Assembly: GCF_025639885.1 (NCBI RefSeq)
Contig: NZ_CP106738.1
Coordinates: 2,232,001 to 2,296,000 of the forward strand
Source of the DNA: Roseovarius pelagicus
Lineage (GTDB): Bacteria > Pseudomonadota > Alphaproteobacteria > Rhodobacterales > Rhodobacteraceae
Length of the DNA: 64,000 bases
Direction: 5' to 3'
The notes under the pieces were generated by a model. That model worked only from the letters and a program-made list of their open reading frames with translations, was not told the DNA's origin and ran no database searches. Each line of letters opens with the position of its first letter. The stretch's first letter is position 1. The position numbers and the translations under genes are program-made. This document shows positions 9,435 to 18,642 of the stretch, piece by piece.

Positions 9435-10264
9435 CTGAGGGCAGCGGCGCGGGTCGCGCTGTCCACGGTCGGGCGTGCACCGAACCACCGTTCGAAACCC
9501 GGCACCGCCTGATGTAGTAACATGCCAAGCCCATCAACGGTGCGACATCCGGCCTCTTCCGCCACCTCCAGCAACTTTGTCTTGAGCGGCGCATAAACAA
9601 TGTCCGTTACCATCGCACCCTTTTGCAAACCATCAAGCGGCACGCGCAATGGCGGCTGCCCGATCATTCCCAGCGACGTCGTGTTCACGACCGTTGCCGC
9701 ATGGTCGAGCATGTTCCCGGCCTGCACCCAGTCAAAAACCCGTAGCCTTTTACCGAAATCCGAGCGCAGCGCCTCCGCCCGCACGCGGGTACGGTTGGCA
9801 ATCAGAACTTCCGGCACACCCGCGTCGAGCAGTGCTGCGATCACTGCGCGTGCAGCACCGCCCGCACCAAACAGAGCCGCCGGACCGGCCTGAGCATCCC
9901 ATCCACCCGGCGCATTTTGCAGGTTTTTAATGAATCCATAACCGTCGGTATTGTCTGCATGAATCTTGCCATCCTGACGGAAAATCAGCGTGTTGGCAGC
10001 GCCGATCAGGATCGCCCGGTCGGTGACAAGATCAGCAAGTTCCAGAACCGCGACCTTGTGCGGTATCGTAATATTAACCCCGACAAAGCCAGCCTTTGGT
10101 AGGGTTTGCAGAACCGTTTTCAGATCGTCTTGGCTCACGTTCATCGGGACGTAATGGCCTTTCAGCCCCATCGTGCTCAGCCAGTGACGATGGATCTGAG
10201 GTGATTTGGAATGTGCGACAGGCGACCCGATGACGCCCGCGAGGGGAATGTTTTGCTCGCTCAT
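9431..10264 (-). CDS. aroE: Shikimate dehydrogenase (NADP+)
   Basis: 277 residues. The substrate site is seen in [14 protein letters not shown] at about 15-28, the catalytic lysine in VNITIPHK at about 63-70, the paired aspartate in ADNTDGYGF, and the nucleotide-binding loop in [10 protein letters not shown]. It reduces 3-dehydroshikimate in aromatic amino acid synthesis. The ATG overlaps the maf stop as ATGA and the TGA overlaps the coaE start, so it is coupled on both sides. Confidence 0.96.
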   Translation of the reverse strand: MSEQNIPLAGVIGSPVAHSKSPQIHRHWLSTMGLKGHYVPMNVSQDDLKTVLQTLPKAGFVGVNITIPHKVAVLELADLVTDRAILIGAANTLIFRQDGKIHADNTDGYGFIKNLQNAPGGWDAQAGPAALFGAGGAARAVIAALLDAGVPEVLIANRTRVRAEALRSDFGKRLRVFDWVQAGNMLDHAATVVNTTSLGMIGQPPLRVPLDGLQKGAMVTDIVYAPLKTKLLEVAEEAGCRTVDGLGMLLHQAVPGFERWFGARPTVDSATRAAALR

Positions 10265-10860
10265 GTCTCCAACTCTCCGCGCAGTGATAGATATGATAAC
10301 AGGTCCAATAATGGCAGACCAAGCACGGTGAAGTAATCCCCATCAACCCGAGAAAACAACCGCGCGCCCTCTTCTTCTAGTTTGTAGCACCCGACAGAGT
10401 GGCGGATGCTGTCCCAGTTCCGGGCAACGTATCCGGTTAGATAGTCGTCAGACAGATCATGCATCGTCATTCTGACTTGTCCGACGTGGCGCCACTGCGG
10501 CTCTCCAGCTTCATAAATGACGACTGCCGAAAACAGATGATGGGTGTCCCCGCGCATGGCCCTCAATTGTTCCAATGCATCATCCGGCGTCGCTGGTTTT
10601 GATAACAGCTGGGCGCGATGGGCCAGCACCTGATCGCAGCCTATCACCAACGCCTGCGGGTTCTTGGCGCTCAGTTTCCTTGCTTTGGCGTCTGCAAGTG
10701 CATCGGCAATATCGCGGGCGGACACCCCTTCCGCCAAGAGCGCGTCGCGGATACCATCCTCATCGACATTCGCAGGATTTGCAGTGTGTTCGACGCCTGC
10801 GTTCGACAACAGCTTTTGGCGAATCTCAGACTTCGAGGCGAGGATGATACGAGGATGCAT
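10261..10860 (-). CDS. maf: Maf-type nucleoside triphosphate pyrophosphatase
   Basis: 199 residues from the ATG at 10860 ([18 protein letters not shown]), the canonical Maf N terminus with the ASxSxxR nucleotide-binding motif. GCDQVL at about 75 and the C-terminal end PLLDLLSYL also fit. The frame is open upstream to 10911 but that part has no family similarity. Maf proteins hydrolyse modified or non-canonical NTPs. The start codon borders the candidate replication origin: a DnaA-box-like TGTGGACAA at 10860-10868 begins inside it. Confidence 0.93.
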   Translation of the reverse strand: MHPRIILASKSEIRQKLLSNAGVEHTANPANVDEDGIRDALLAEGVSARDIADALADAKARKLSAKNPQALVIGCDQVLAHRAQLLSKPATPDDALEQLRAMRGDTHHLFSAVVIYEAGEPQWRHVGQVRMTMHDLSDDYLTGYVARNWDSIRHSVGCYKLEEEGARLFSRVDGDYFTVLGLPLLDLLSYLSLRGELET

Positions 10861-11276
10861 GTGGACAACCGGGTGAGTGAATTGCGAACGACACTGGGTA
10901 GAAAACCCCAAAAACCGCTAATCGGGCGCGGCTCGTGCATGTATCAGCGATTTCTACGTCGATGTCCAAATTCCATACAGTTGTGGATGGGATAAATCTG
11001 CTAGTGTGCGCAAACCGTAACGCTGAGAATTATCCCTATTTTATCCCCAGAAGAGATTACGATAGGGCACATCTATCTATTTGTTATCGAAAGAGTAAAT
11101 TGGCGCTGATTTTCTTCGATGCAAAGAATCACGATTTTACCCACAATACGATGATCTGTGGATAGATGACCGAATAACTCGATAATCCACAGTCATGGGT
11201 GCTTCCTACTTAATCATCATCCTTTCTTATCTTTCTTTATTATTTAAAAGGGCAGGCCTGTGATAAGAGGCAATGA
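10861..11276. other. Candidate chromosomal replication origin (oriC)
   Basis: A 416-base stretch without a plausible gene, markedly more AT-rich than the surroundings. It contains several 9-mers one mismatch from the DnaA box TTATCCACA: TGTGGACAA (10860-10868), TTATCCCCA (11041-11049), TTACCCACA (11137-11145), TGTGGATAG (11157-11165) and TAATCCACA (11183-11191); TGTGGATGG (10982-10990) has two. A very AT-rich block (11210-11250, including TTTCTTTATTATTTAAAAG) follows and could be the unwinding element. Flanking genes diverge from it (maf minus, hemJ plus), and rho-mnmEG-rsmG-parAB lie beyond, as at known alphaproteobacterial origins. I could not compute GC skew over a genome. Confidence 0.75.
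11137..11191. promoter_or_regulatory. Cluster of three DnaA-box-like sites
   Basis: TTACCCACA (11137-11145), TGTGGATAG (11157-11165, opposite orientation) and TAATCCACA (11183-11191) lie within 55 bases, each one mismatch from TTATCCACA or its complement. They sit just before the AT-rich block of the candidate origin. Downstream, CTACTT at 11206-11211 resembles the start of a DnaA-trio element, but only two of the triplets fit. Confidence 0.6.
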
Positions 11277-11726
11277 ATGACCGATCTCCTGACCCACGCC
11301 TACCCTTGGATCAAGTCACTGCATATCATGGCAGTGATATCGTGGATGGCCGGGCTGTTCTATCTGCCACGGCTCTTTGTCTATCATGTGGAACAGTCGG
11401 AACCGGGTGATAGTAAGGATCTGGTGTTTCAGGAAATGGAGCGCAAACTTCTGGGCGTCATCATGTCACCGGCAATGATCGCGACATGGGTGTTTGGTCT
11501 GTGCCTCGTGGCGACGCCGGGGATCGTCGACTGGGGTTCGGTGTGGCCTTGGACCAAAGCAGCGGCCGTTCTGGGCATGTCATGGTTCCATGGCTGGCTG
11601 GGACAGCGCCGAAGGGAATTGACCACGTCTGACAGGCCTGTGAGCGGGCGTCAGTTCCGTATGATGAATGAAGTCCCAACAGTCCTGATGATCGTGATTG
11701 TTCTATCTGTCGTCGTCCGGTTCTGA
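11277..11726 (+). CDS. hemJ: Protoporphyrinogen IX oxidase HemJ-type membrane protein
   Basis: 149 residues with four membrane segments. The opening KSLHIMAVISWMAGLFYLPR and the following FVYHVE are the HemJ signature; H16 and H37 lie in the expected haem-binding/active region. The tail motif FRMMNEVPTVLMIVIV is also typical. HemJ oxidises protoporphyrinogen IX to protoporphyrin IX, the step before ferrochelatase, whose gene is at 44936-46000. The ATG at 11277 has AAGAGG eight bases upstream. Confidence 0.9.
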   Translation: MTDLLTHAYPWIKSLHIMAVISWMAGLFYLPRLFVYHVEQSEPGDSKDLVFQEMERKLLGVIMSPAMIATWVFGLCLVATPGIVDWGSVWPWTKAAAVLGMSWFHGWLGQRRRELTTSDRPVSGRQFRMMNEVPTVLMIVIVLSVVVRF

Positions 11727-11846
11727 GCCACGTTGACTTTGACCGGCAAGCGGGGTATTTCCCGCCGCAGCCTCCCGTCCGGGAACAGCACTTTCCATCT
11801 ATATATGATTTTCCCGCCACATCATGTGCGGGCTACAGGTGATCCC

Positions 11847-13118
11847 ATGTCCGACGACCGTCTGAACCTATCCGATCTCAAGGCACACAGTGCCAAAGAC
11901 CTTTTGGCGATGGCCGAAGAGCTGGAGATCGAAAACGCCTCGACCATGCGCAAGGGCGAGATGATGTTCTCGATCCTCAAGGAACGCGCCGAAGAAGGCT
12001 GGACCGTGTTCGGTGATGGCGTTCTGGAAGTGTTGCAAGATGGGTTTGGCTTTCTACGTTCCCCCGAGGCAAACTATCTGCCGGGGCCAGATGATATCTA
12101 TGTATCGCCCGAAGTCATCCGCCGGTTTTCTCTGCGGACCGGGGATACGGTCGAAGGTGAAATCAAACAGCCGGAAGAACAGGAACGGTATTTCGCTGTT
12201 ACCAGCGTAAGCCAGATCAACTTTGAAGACCCGGAAAAGGCCAATCACAAGGTCGCATTCGATAACCTGACACCGCTATATCCTGACGAGCGTTTTAAGC
12301 TGGAGATCGAGGATCCTACGATCAAGGACCGCTCGGCGCGGATTATTGATCTGGTTGCACCCATAGGTAAGGGGCAGCGGTCGCTGATCGTGGCACCGCC
12401 GCGGACAGGTAAGACCGTAATCCTGCAAAACATTGCGAACAGCATCGAGAAAAACCATCCTGAGTGCTACCTGATCGTCTTGCTGATTGATGAACGTCCC
12501 GAAGAAGTGACTGACATGCAGCGTTCGGTTAAAGGTGAGGTCGTTAGCTCGACCTTTGATGAGCCCGCCACGCGCCACGTTGCAGTTGCTGAGATGGTGA
12601 TCGAGAAAGCCAAGAGATTGGTTGAGCATAAACGAGATGTTGTGATCCTACTCGATTCGATCACAAGACTTGGTAGAGCTTACAATACAGTCGTGCCATC
12701 ATCAGGTAAGGTTTTGACCGGCGGTGTGGATGCGAATGCGTTGCAACGGCCCAAGCGGTTCTTTGGTGCTGCGCGCAATATCGAAGAGGGTGGATCGCTG
12801 ACGATCATTTCGACCGCTCTTATTGACACAGGTAGCCGGATGGACGAGGTGATCTTTGAAGAATTCAAAGGTACCGGCAACTCTGAACTGGTTCTGGATC
12901 GCAAGATTGCAGATAAACGCGTATTCCCGGCCATCGACATTCTGAAATCCGGAACCCGGAAAGAAGAGCTGTTGGTAGACAAGATTGATCTGCAAAAGAC
13001 ATTTGTTCTGCGTCGGATTCTAAATCCTATGGGCACGACGGATGCGATCGAGTTCCTGATTTCAAAGCTGAAACAGACCAAGACAAATTCGGAATTCTTC
13101 GATTCAATGAATACCTGA
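11847..13118 (+). CDS. rho: Transcription termination factor Rho
   Basis: 423 residues from the ATG at 11847, with AGGTGA upstream; the open frame back to 11733 is not Rho-like. The N-terminal RNA-binding domain includes the RNP-like [20 protein letters not shown] at about 60-80. The RecA-type ATPase core has Walker [12 protein letters not shown] at about 180-190 and Walker [11 protein letters not shown] at about 265. Rho is a hexameric RNA helicase that ends transcription at untranslated RNA. The 120-base leader after hemJ holds a hairpin GCGGG/CCCGC (11750-11765), possibly relevant to autoregulation. Confidence 0.97.
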   Translation: MSDDRLNLSDLKAHSAKDLLAMAEELEIENASTMRKGEMMFSILKERAEEGWTVFGDGVLEVLQDGFGFLRSPEANYLPGPDDIYVSPEVIRRFSLRTGDTVEGEIKQPEEQERYFAVTSVSQINFEDPEKANHKVAFDNLTPLYPDERFKLEIEDPTIKDRSARIIDLVAPIGKGQRSLIVAPPRTGKTVILQNIANSIEKNHPECYLIVLLIDERPEEVTDMQRSVKGEVVSSTFDEPATRHVAVAEMVIEKAKRLVEHKRDVVILLDSITRLGRAYNTVVPSSGKVLTGGVDANALQRPKRFFGAARNIEEGGSLTIISTALIDTGSRMDEVIFEEFKGTGNSELVLDRKIADKRVFPAIDILKSGTRKEELLVDKIDLQKTFVLRRILNPMGTTDAIEFLISKLKQTKTNSEFFDSMNT

Positions 13119-13140
13119 GACCCGCGATGGGGGCCTCGTG

Positions 13141-14427
13141 ATGGACACGATCTATGCGGTATCCACTGCGACCGGCAAGGCTGGCGTTGCTGTCATCCGG
13201 GTATCCGGTGACCGCGCGTTTGATGCGTGCCTTGCGCTTTGTGGGGATGTGCCTGTCGCGCGTATGGCTACGCTGCGCGTGCTGCGTGATCAATATGGGA
13301 TGCGTTTGGATCAGGCCATTGTCCTGTGTTTTGACGCGAGCAAAAGCTTTACCGGGGAAAAAAGTGTAGAATTTCAGGTTCATGGCAGCGTTGCGGTGAT
13401 CTCTGCTGTTCTCGCTGCGCTGTCCGATGTTGAAGGGTTGCGCCTTGCTTTGCCGGGGGAGTTTACACGGCGGGCATTGGAAAACGGACAACTGGACGCG
13501 GCGCAGGTCGAGGGCCTGGCGGATCTGATCGATGCAGAAACAGAAGCACAGCGAAAACAGGCGTTGCGTGTGCTGTCAGGTGATCTTGGCCGCCGAGCAG
13601 AATCGTGGCGCATTGATTTGATCCGTGCCGCTGCTCTACTGGAGGCGACGATAGATTTCGCCGATGAGGAGGTGCCAGTTGATGTCTCTCCCGAAGTTAC
13701 GGAGCTAGTCGAGCGGGTTCGCGTCGCGCTAGAGAAGGAAATAGACGGTGTTGGTGTCGCAGAGCGAATTCGCTCTGGTTTCGAGGTCGCGATTGTCGGC
13801 GCGCCAAATGTTGGAAAGTCCACGTTGCTGAATGCGCTGGCAGGGCGTGATGCCGCAATTACATCAGAGATCGCTGGTACAACGCGGGATGTGATCGAAG
13901 TGCGCATGGACCTTGGCGGTTTGCCTGTGACTATGCTGGACACCGCAGGGTTGCGCGAGACCGATGATACGATCGAGGCGATCGGCGTCAGCCGGGCGAT
14001 GGATCGCGCCGAGCGTGCAGATTTAAGAGTTTTTTTGATTGAATCCGATGAGGCGCCGCTAATATCTCCGAAAGATGATGATATCGTTCTGCGGGCCAAG
14101 GGTGACGAAACAACGAATGCTTGTGCTTCCGTTTCGGGTAAAACCGGGCAGGGGATCCCGGAACTGATTGCTCGGATGACAGCAATCTTGTCTCAGCAAT
14201 CCGCGCGGGCAGGAATTGCGACGCGAGAACGGCATCGCGATGCGATGCAGCGCGGGGACAGAGCGCTAGCCGCAGCACAGGGTTTTCTGCCTGATGGAGA
14301 GGAATCTGCTGATTTAGCCGCTGAAGAGCTGCGTGCAGCGATTCGAGCCCTTGATAGTCTGGTCGGTCGGGTCGATATCGAGAACGTGCTAGACGAGATC
14401 TTTGCAAGTTTTTGCCTCGGCAAGTGA
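13141..14427 (+). CDS. mnmE: tRNA uridine-34 5-carboxymethylaminomethyl synthesis GTPase MnmE
   Basis: 428 residues. I start at ATG 13141 rather than the adjacent GTG 13138, giving [20 protein letters not shown]. The N-terminal tetrahydrofolate-binding domain is followed by a helical domain interrupted by a G domain: G1 [10 protein letters not shown] at about 220-229, G3 [10 protein letters not shown], and the C-terminal catalytic FCLGK with its cysteine at the very end. With MnmG it modifies the wobble uridine of certain tRNAs. It lies next to mnmG with only 12 bases between. Confidence 0.96.
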   Translation: MDTIYAVSTATGKAGVAVIRVSGDRAFDACLALCGDVPVARMATLRVLRDQYGMRLDQAIVLCFDASKSFTGEKSVEFQVHGSVAVISAVLAALSDVEGLRLALPGEFTRRALENGQLDAAQVEGLADLIDAETEAQRKQALRVLSGDLGRRAESWRIDLIRAAALLEATIDFADEEVPVDVSPEVTELVERVRVALEKEIDGVGVAERIRSGFEVAIVGAPNVGKSTLLNALAGRDAAITSEIAGTTRDVIEVRMDLGGLPVTMLDTAGLRETDDTIEAIGVSRAMDRAERADLRVFLIESDEAPLISPKDDDIVLRAKGDETTNACASVSGKTGQGIPELIARMTAILSQQSARAGIATRERHRDAMQRGDRALAAAQGFLPDGEESADLAAEELRAAIRALDSLVGRVDIENVLDEIFASFCLGK

Positions 14428-14431
14428 GGAG

Positions 14432-14447
14432 TGTTTCACGTGAAACA
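14432..14447. promoter_or_regulatory. parS: parS centromere site (first copy)
   Basis: TGTTTCACGTGAAACA, a perfect 16-base palindrome identical to the bacterial parS consensus bound by ParB. It lies across the start of mnmG, so its bases are also read as codons for FHVKH or, from the second GTG, VKH. It is 3.3 kb from the parAB genes and 3.2 kb from the candidate oriC. Confidence 0.95.
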
Positions 14448-16308
14448 TCTAGACTTTGATGTTATTGTGATTGGCGGTGGCCATGCTGGCGCTGACGCGG
14501 CGCATGCCGCTGCCAGAATGGGTGCCCGCACTGCGCTGGTCACACTTACGCGCGCCGGAATTGGTGTAATGTCCTGTAATCCGGCTATTGGCGGCCTTGG
14601 TAAAGGGCATCTGGTGCGCGAGATAGATGCACTGGATGGCGTCATGGGTCGGGTTGCAGATCAGGCCGGTATCCAGTTTCGACTGCTGAATCGTCGTAAA
14701 GGACCTGCAGTACAAGGCCCACGGGCACAAGCAGATCGAAAGATATACCGCGAGGCAATGCAGCGTGAGGTGGATCAACAACCGAACCTTGACGTGATTG
14801 AGGGTGAGGTCTGTGACTATATCATGGATGATCGGCGGGTGCGTGGTGTGGTTCTGGCTGATGGTTCAGAAATTCGATCAGCTGCGGTCGTTTTGACCAC
14901 TGGGACGTTTCTACGCGGCGTCATTCATATCGGTGACGTCTCCCGACCCGGAGGGCGCATGGGGGATGCGCCGTCGATTAAACTTGCCGAGCGCATGGAT
15001 GGGTTTAGCCTCGATCTTGGTCGGCTCAAAACCGGGACACCGCCACGCCTGAACGGGAAAACCATCGACTGGCCCATTCTCGAACAGCAGCCGGGCGATG
15101 ATGATCCGGTTATGTTCTCATTCCTGTCAAAGACGCCGAGTGCACGGCAGGTGGCGTGTGGAATCACACATACGAATGAACAAACACATGATGTCATTCG
15201 ACAAAATTTAGAACGATCCGCCATGTATGGGGGTCATATTGACGGGGTTGGGCCCCGGTATTGTCCGTCGATAGAGGACAAGATCGTGAGGTTTGCCGAC
15301 AAGACATCGCATCAGATATTTCTGGAACCCGAGAGCTTATCCGACAATGTGATCTACCCGAATGGGATTTCTACGTCTTTGCCACGCGACGTACAGATTG
15401 ATTATGTTCGCTCTATTCGTGGTCTTGAAAACGCTGAAATTCTGCAACCGGGTTATGCGATCGAATATGACTACGTTGATCCCCGCGCCCTGAATGCCAG
15501 TCTTGAAGTGAAAAATGTGCCCGGGCTGTACCTGGCCGGGCAGATCAATGGCACAACCGGATACGAAGAGGCGGCGGCCCAAGGTCTTGTTGCCGGGTTG
15601 AATGCCGCAAATGCCGCGCTTGGCCGGGAGCCGATCACATTTAGCCGGGCAGAATGCTATATCGGGGTAATGATAGATGATCTGATTACGCGCGGTGTCT
15701 CCGAGCCCTATAGAATGTTCACTTCTCGCGCGGAGTTTCGACTGTCTTTGCGCGCCGATAACGCAGATCAGCGACTGACCCCACTTGGTATCGAAATCGG
15801 ATGTGTGGGGTCAAAACGGAAAGAGGTGTTTGAGCGCAAGATGGAGCGTCTTGAGGATGCGCGCATGCGCATTGAGGATCAATTTTTCACCCCCAAAGAT
15901 TTGATTTCTTGTGGTATCGAGGCCAATCAGGATGGCGCGCGGCGCAGCGGCTTTCAGTTGTTGTCGTTTCCAAATATCGACTTTGAGAACCTGATTGAAC
16001 TGGAACCGGCGTGGGAGGATATTGACCTTCAATCGCGCTCGCAATTGGAGAAGGATGCGTTATACGCTAACTATATCGAACGGCAGAATAAGGACGTCGC
16101 GCTGGTTAAACGCGATGAAGCATATGTTATTCCTGCTGATTTTGATTATCTGGCGCTCAACGGGCTTTCCAATGAGCTAAAATCGAAGCTTGGGCAGGTT
16201 CGCCCCGCGACGCTCGCCCATGCGGCACGGATCGACGGAATGACACCTGCGGCGCTGACGCTTCTTTTAACTCGTCTTCGCCAGCACACTCGCGAAAAAT
16301 CTGCATGA
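14440..16308 (+). CDS. mnmG: tRNA uridine-34 modification enzyme MnmG (GidA)
   Basis: 622 residues from GTG 14440. An earlier in-frame GTG at 14431 is possible, but the GAGGA at 14426-14430 would then touch the start, while it is nine bases from 14440. The FAD-binding N terminus is [20 protein letters not shown], followed by [23 protein letters not shown] and [21 protein letters not shown], all MnmG hallmarks. It acts with MnmE. The first codons overlap a parS site. The stop overlaps rsmG as ATGA. Confidence 0.96.
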   Translation: MKHLDFDVIVIGGGHAGADAAHAAARMGARTALVTLTRAGIGVMSCNPAIGGLGKGHLVREIDALDGVMGRVADQAGIQFRLLNRRKGPAVQGPRAQADRKIYREAMQREVDQQPNLDVIEGEVCDYIMDDRRVRGVVLADGSEIRSAAVVLTTGTFLRGVIHIGDVSRPGGRMGDAPSIKLAERMDGFSLDLGRLKTGTPPRLNGKTIDWPILEQQPGDDDPVMFSFLSKTPSARQVACGITHTNEQTHDVIRQNLERSAMYGGHIDGVGPRYCPSIEDKIVRFADKTSHQIFLEPESLSDNVIYPNGISTSLPRDVQIDYVRSIRGLENAEILQPGYAIEYDYVDPRALNASLEVKNVPGLYLAGQINGTTGYEEAAAQGLVAGLNAANAALGREPITFSRAECYIGVMIDDLITRGVSEPYRMFTSRAEFRLSLRADNADQRLTPLGIEIGCVGSKRKEVFERKMERLEDARMRIEDQFFTPKDLISCGIEANQDGARRSGFQLLSFPNIDFENLIELEPAWEDIDLQSRSQLEKDALYANYIERQNKDVALVKRDEAYVIPADFDYLALNGLSNELKSKLGQVRPATLAHAARIDGMTPAALTLLLTRLRQHTREKSA

Positions 16309-16916
16309 CCGATCAGACTTTGCCAGATGTTTCACGTGAAACAAATGAACGCCTGCAAGTTTATGCTGAACTGTTGCGCAAGTGGAATTCAAAAATCAAC
16401 CTGGTTTCAAGAGCCAGTCTGCACGATCTTTGGGCGCGCCATATTGTCGATTCAGCCCAGATAGCGCAATTAGCGCCGGAGAGGGTAGAGCATTGGGCCG
16501 ATCTCGGTTCTGGTGGCGGGTTTCCTGGAATCGTGGCGGCGATTCTCTTGCAGGAAACGCGCCCTACGGCGCAGATTACCCTAGTCGAAAGCGATCAGCG
16601 AAAATGTGCGTTCCTTCGCACGGTGCTTCGCGAAACAGAATGCGTGGGAACGGTTATCGCGGAGCGAATCGAAAAGCTGCCGCCCCTGAGCGCCGACGTG
16701 CTGTCAGCGCGCGCGTTGGCTGACCTTTCATCGTTATTGGGCTATGCTGACCACCATCTGAGTTCCGATGGTGTCGCTCTGTTTCCAAAGGGAACGACGT
16801 GGAAAGAGGAGGTAAAGGAAGCGCAATCGAAGTGGCATTTCGATCTGGAAGTTGCTACTAGTTTGACTGACCCCGCTGCCGCGATTTTGAAGATTTCAGG
16901 AGTGTCCCGTGTCTGA
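16305..16916 (+). CDS. rsmG: 16S rRNA (guanine-527-N7)-methyltransferase RsmG (GidB)
   Basis: 203 residues. The SAM-binding motif is [17 protein letters not shown] at about 65-81, preceded by the RsmG signature [21 protein letters not shown]. It methylates G527 of 16S rRNA; loss gives low-level streptomycin resistance in other bacteria. The start is coupled to mnmG by ATGA, and codons 7-13 (encoding PDVSRET) contain the second parS site. The end overlaps parA by 8 bases. Confidence 0.96.
   Translation: MTDQTLPDVSRETNERLQVYAELLRKWNSKINLVSRASLHDLWARHIVDSAQIAQLAPERVEHWADLGSGGGFPGIVAAILLQETRPTAQITLVESDQRKCAFLRTVLRETECVGTVIAERIEKLPPLSADVLSARALADLSSLLGYADHHLSSDGVALFPKGTTWKEEVKEAQSKWHFDLEVATSLTDPAAAILKISGVSRV
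16328..16343. promoter_or_regulatory. parS: parS centromere site (second copy)
   Basis: A second perfect TGTTTCACGTGAAACA, inside the first codons of rsmG and 1.9 kb from the first copy. The reading frame renders it as part of VSRET. Two such sites directly before parAB match the origin-proximal ParB-loading region of many alphaproteobacteria. Confidence 0.95.
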
Positions 16917-17718
16917 CCCGACCCGCCCGCGTGGCCCGCGGATTATAGCTATTGCAAACCAAAAGGGTGGTGTTGGAAAAACCACCACTACGATTAACCT
17001 TGGCGCGGCCTTGGCGCAGGCAGGTATGCGTGTTCTTATCGTCGATCTTGATCCTCAGGGAAACGCATCGACTGGTCTGGGCATTGAGGCCGAAGACCGC
17101 GAGTTCACCACATATGAGTTGTTGTTGGAGGAGATCGCACTTGGCGATGTCATTCAGCCAACAAGTGATGAGAATCTAATGATCATCCCTGCGACGGTTG
17201 ATCTTAGCTCTGCCGATATCGAACTGATTTCAAATGAAAAGCGCAGCTTCCTTCTGCATGATGCATTGCGCCAAACCGCGATGGATGGGTATGCGCTGGA
17301 CTATATCCTGATTGATTGCCCGCCATCGCTCAACTTGTTGACAGTTAATGCTATGGTGGCGGCGCATTCCGTACTTGTTCCGCTTCAAAGCGAATTTTTC
17401 GCGCTGGAAGGGCTGTCTCAGCTCATGCTGACAATCCGCGAAGTACGCCAAACCGCAAACCCGAACTTGCGGATCGAAGGAGTCGTGCTGACCATGTTTG
17501 ATGCGCGCAATAATCTGTCTGGTCAGGTCGAGAAAGATGCGCGGGAAAATTTGGGTGATCTGGTGTTTCGTACGCTGATTCCGCGCAATGTGCGCGTCAG
17601 CGAAGCGCCATCCTATGCAGTATCCGTGCTGGACTATGATCCAAATTCGCGCGGGGCACAGGCGTACAAGGCTCTGGCCGAAGAGTTAATGCACAAACAG
17701 ACCGCAGTAGCGGCATAA
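16909..17718 (+). CDS. parA: Chromosome partitioning ATPase ParA
   Basis: 269 residues from GTG 16909, with AGGAG eight bases upstream. The deviant Walker A motif is QKGGVGKTTTTINL at about 19-32, followed by LIVDLDPQGNASTGLG and ILIDCPPSLNLLTVNA. ParA dimers on the nucleoid pull the ParB-parS complex to the cell pole. It overlaps rsmG by 8 bases and is followed after 12 bases by parB. Confidence 0.97.
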   Translation: MSDPTRPRGPRIIAIANQKGGVGKTTTTINLGAALAQAGMRVLIVDLDPQGNASTGLGIEAEDREFTTYELLLEEIALGDVIQPTSDENLMIIPATVDLSSADIELISNEKRSFLLHDALRQTAMDGYALDYILIDCPPSLNLLTVNAMVAAHSVLVPLQSEFFALEGLSQLMLTIREVRQTANPNLRIEGVVLTMFDARNNLSGQVEKDARENLGDLVFRTLIPRNVRVSEAPSYAVSVLDYDPNSRGAQAYKALAEELMHKQTAVAA

Positions 17719-17730
17719 GGGGGCGGTGTG

Positions 17731-18636
17731 ATGTCAGATAAAAAAGCCAAGCAACGTGGATTGGGTCGAGGTCTGTCGGCGCTGATGTCTGACGTTACCG
17801 ATCAACAAACCAGCAGCGATAGCGCGCCGAAAGTACCAGATATGATGGTGCCGATCGAACGGATCAGTGCCAATCCAGATCAGCCACGGCGGCAGTTTGA
17901 CAAGGATCTGCTGGATGATCTGACGGCCTCCATCCGCGAAAAAGGCATCATTCAGCCGCTCATCGTGCGTCCGATGCCGGGAAAAGCAGGTGATTACCAG
18001 ATCGTAGCTGGCGAGAGACGTTGGCGGGCCGCGCAACAGGCGCAGTTGCATCGCATTCCTGTCCTGATCCGTGAATTTGACGATACCGAAGTTCTGGAAA
18101 TCGCGATCATTGAAAACATCCAGCGTGCAGACCTGAACCCTGTCGAAGAGGCGGCAGGTTATCAGCAGTTGATGCAGAAGTTTGGGCACACGCAGGAAAA
18201 ACTGGCTGAAGCTCTAGGCAAAAGCCGTAGTCATATCGCCAACACAATGCGGCTCATGCAGTTACCGGAACCTGTTCAGGCATATGTCCGCAACGGTCAG
18301 CTAACGGCCGGCCACGCGCGGGCGTTGATTACGTCAGATGATCCCGTCGCATTGGCGCAGCGGGTCGTCAAGAAAGCCCTGTCTGTGCGCGAAACCGAAA
18401 AACTGGCCAAAACCGGTATCGACAATGTCTTCAGCCCAACAGGCAAAACCAAGCGAGGCAAAGCGTCGAACGAAAAAGACGCCGACACCCGTGCGCTGGA
18501 AGCGGATCTGTCGGCGGCGATGGGTATGAAGGTCGTGGTTGACCATACCACGGGAGAAGAGGGTGGTCGCGTCTCTATCAGTTACGGATCGCTTGACGAT
18601 CTGGATACCATCTGCCGCATTCTTAGCAATGGATGA
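17731..18636 (+). CDS. parB: Chromosome partitioning CTPase/DNA-binding protein ParB
   Basis: 301 residues from ATG 17731, which has AAGGGGG about seven bases upstream; the adjacent GTG 17728 is an alternative. The N-terminal GLGRGLSALM is the ParA-stimulating motif. The CTP-binding region includes NPDQPRRQF and GERRWRAAQQA at about 90-100, and the helix-turn-helix includes KLAEALGKSRSHIANTMRL. It spreads as a clamp from parS, of which two perfect copies lie upstream. Only six bases separate its stop from the end of convergent hemW. Confidence 0.97.
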   Translation: MSDKKAKQRGLGRGLSALMSDVTDQQTSSDSAPKVPDMMVPIERISANPDQPRRQFDKDLLDDLTASIREKGIIQPLIVRPMPGKAGDYQIVAGERRWRAAQQAQLHRIPVLIREFDDTEVLEIAIIENIQRADLNPVEEAAGYQQLMQKFGHTQEKLAEALGKSRSHIANTMRLMQLPEPVQAYVRNGQLTAGHARALITSDDPVALAQRVVKKALSVRETEKLAKTGIDNVFSPTGKTKRGKASNEKDADTRALEADLSAAMGMKVVVDHTTGEEGGRVSISYGSLDDLDTICRILSNG

Positions 18637-18642
18637 GTGGCA

